Origin: JASSUD01 sp031963445
GTDB lineage: Bacteria > Pseudomonadota > Gammaproteobacteria > Burkholderiales > Burkholderiaceae
Assembly: GCA_031963445.1 (NCBI GenBank)
Contig: JASSUH010000001.1
Coordinates: 1,178,001 to 1,242,000, forward strand
Reading direction: 5' to 3'
Length of the DNA: 64,000 nt
The position numbers were made by a program, and so were the translations under genes. Shown here piece by piece: positions 63,362 to 64,000 of the stretch. Below the pieces are notes generated by a model. The model saw only the letters and a list, made by a program, of their open reading frames with translations. It did not search any database and was not told the origin of the DNA. Each line of letters begins with the position of its first letter. Position 1 is the first letter of the stretch.

Positions 63362-63916
63362 TTATACACGGCGGCGATATTCGTGGGTACGGGTGTCGAT
63401 TTCAATTTTGTCGCCAGTATTGCAAAAGAGTTGCACTTGCACTTCTAAGCCGCTAGCAATTTTTGCGCTTTTGAGTGCTCTGCCTGTGGTATCTCCTTTG
63501 ATAGCAGGCTCAGTGTAGATAATTTCGCGCACCACTGTATTGGGCAGTTCGACCGAGATAGCTTTACCGTCATAAAAAACGACTTCGCAGGACATGCCAT
63601 CTTCAAGATAGTAGATTGCGTCGCCAAGATTTTCTTTTTCAACCTCATATTGGTTGTAGTCAGTATCCATAAAGACATACATCGGATCGGCGAAATAAGA
63701 ATAAGTGGCTTCTTTGCGCTCGAGCACGACCACATCAAACTTTTCATCAGCTTTATAAACCGTTTCTGTGGAGCTCTCGGTTAAGAGATTGCGCAACTTC
63801 ATTTTGACCACAGCAGAATTACGGCCAGATTTGTTGTACTCGGCTTTTTGAACCACCATTGGATTACCATCGATCATGATGATATTGCCAGCGCGGAGTT
63901 CTTGTGCAGTTTTCAT
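63362..63916 (-). CDS. efp: elongation factor P
   Basis: The 184-residue three-domain translation factor relieves stalling at polyproline. The N-terminal loop reads NKSGRNSA with Arg32 at the tip, the subtype rhamnosylated by EarP in Burkholderia, Neisseria and Pseudomonas, rather than the lysine subtype. The C-terminal OB fold has GDTTGRALKSAKIASGLEVQVQ. No earP gene is visible in the window; in related genomes it is adjacent to efp and would lie to the right. Confidence 0.96.
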   Translation of the reverse strand: MKTAQELRAGNIIMIDGNPMVVQKAEYNKSGRNSAVVKMKLRNLLTESSTETVYKADEKFDVVVLERKEATYSYFADPMYVFMDTDYNQYEVEKENLGDAIYYLEDGMSCEVVFYDGKAISVELPNTVVREIIYTEPAIKGDTTGRALKSAKIASGLEVQVQLFCNTGDKIEIDTRTHEYRRRV

Positions 63917-63987
63917 GCAAAATCCTTTATACGTATAGAGAAAGCTTAATTTTTAACGGCGCTTTCGGAAAATTTGAATAGATTGTA

Positions 63988-64000
63988 AGAACCTGTTTAG
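63988..64000. repeat. start of a type B palindrome, cut by the window
   Basis: The last 13 bases, AGAACCTGTTTAG, match the end of the type B elements; the rest lies outside the window. Confidence 0.5.

Overview
The window looks like chromosome of a beta-proteobacterium of the Burkholderiaceae. The run rpmF-plsX-fabH-fabD-fabG-acpP-fabF-rpoE-rseA-rseB-degP-lepA-lepB-rnc-era-recO-pdxJ-acpS-nagZ is a typical Burkholderiaceae backbone, efp has Arg at position 32 as in that group, and an ftrABCD-type iron uptake operon is present. Base composition is more AT-rich than free-living Burkholderia. Eukaryotic-like genes, truncated genes and dispersed palindromes suggest a host-restricted lineage such as the fungal endosymbionts Mycoavidus or Glomeribacter. 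That last step is inference.

Bases 1-8,260 hold lasso-peptide genes. Two convergent, paralogous cyclase + ABC-exporter modules (2-2700 on +, 3780-7328 on -) flank a small hypothetical gene and a transposase scrap. A previously unlisted 50-codon ORF at 7635-7787 (-) reads as a lasso precursor with an 18-residue core and Glu8. No leader-peptidase gene is seen between it and its cyclase. The hypothetical gene at 2875-3410 is split by an eight-base poly-C tract.

Bases 7,946-20,149 are an island bounded by a 211-bp direct repeat of the 3' end of a tyrosine-integrase gene. It carries a three-module NRPS (A-T-C-A-T-C-A-T-TE) next to a Sfp/EntD-type phosphopantetheinyl transferase that could activate it, plus a relic of a second thioesterase. 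The longer integrase copy sits beside tRNA-His and has lost a probable catalytic Arg.

Bases 20,450-43,500 are a mosaic. They contain an N-terminally truncated kgtP, a giant TPR-NACHT-HEAT protein with about 20 near-identical repeats, dusA, copAB, two hypothetical membrane/effector-like proteins (one with an N-myristoylation-type N terminus and an F-box-like segment), a TorF-family porin, an SGNH hydrolase, ftrABCD behind a possible Fur site, a tetrapyrrole-methylase-family methyltransferase, a Maf protein and yceD.

Bases 43,690-64,000 are housekeeping: fatty-acid synthesis, the sigma-E envelope stress operon, LepA, signal peptidase, RNase III, Era, RecO, PdxJ, AcpS, NagZ, a CsbD-like protein and EF-P. 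At least two families of dispersed palindromic, MITE-like elements are scattered in the right half (32.5-64 kb), often between genes of one operon.
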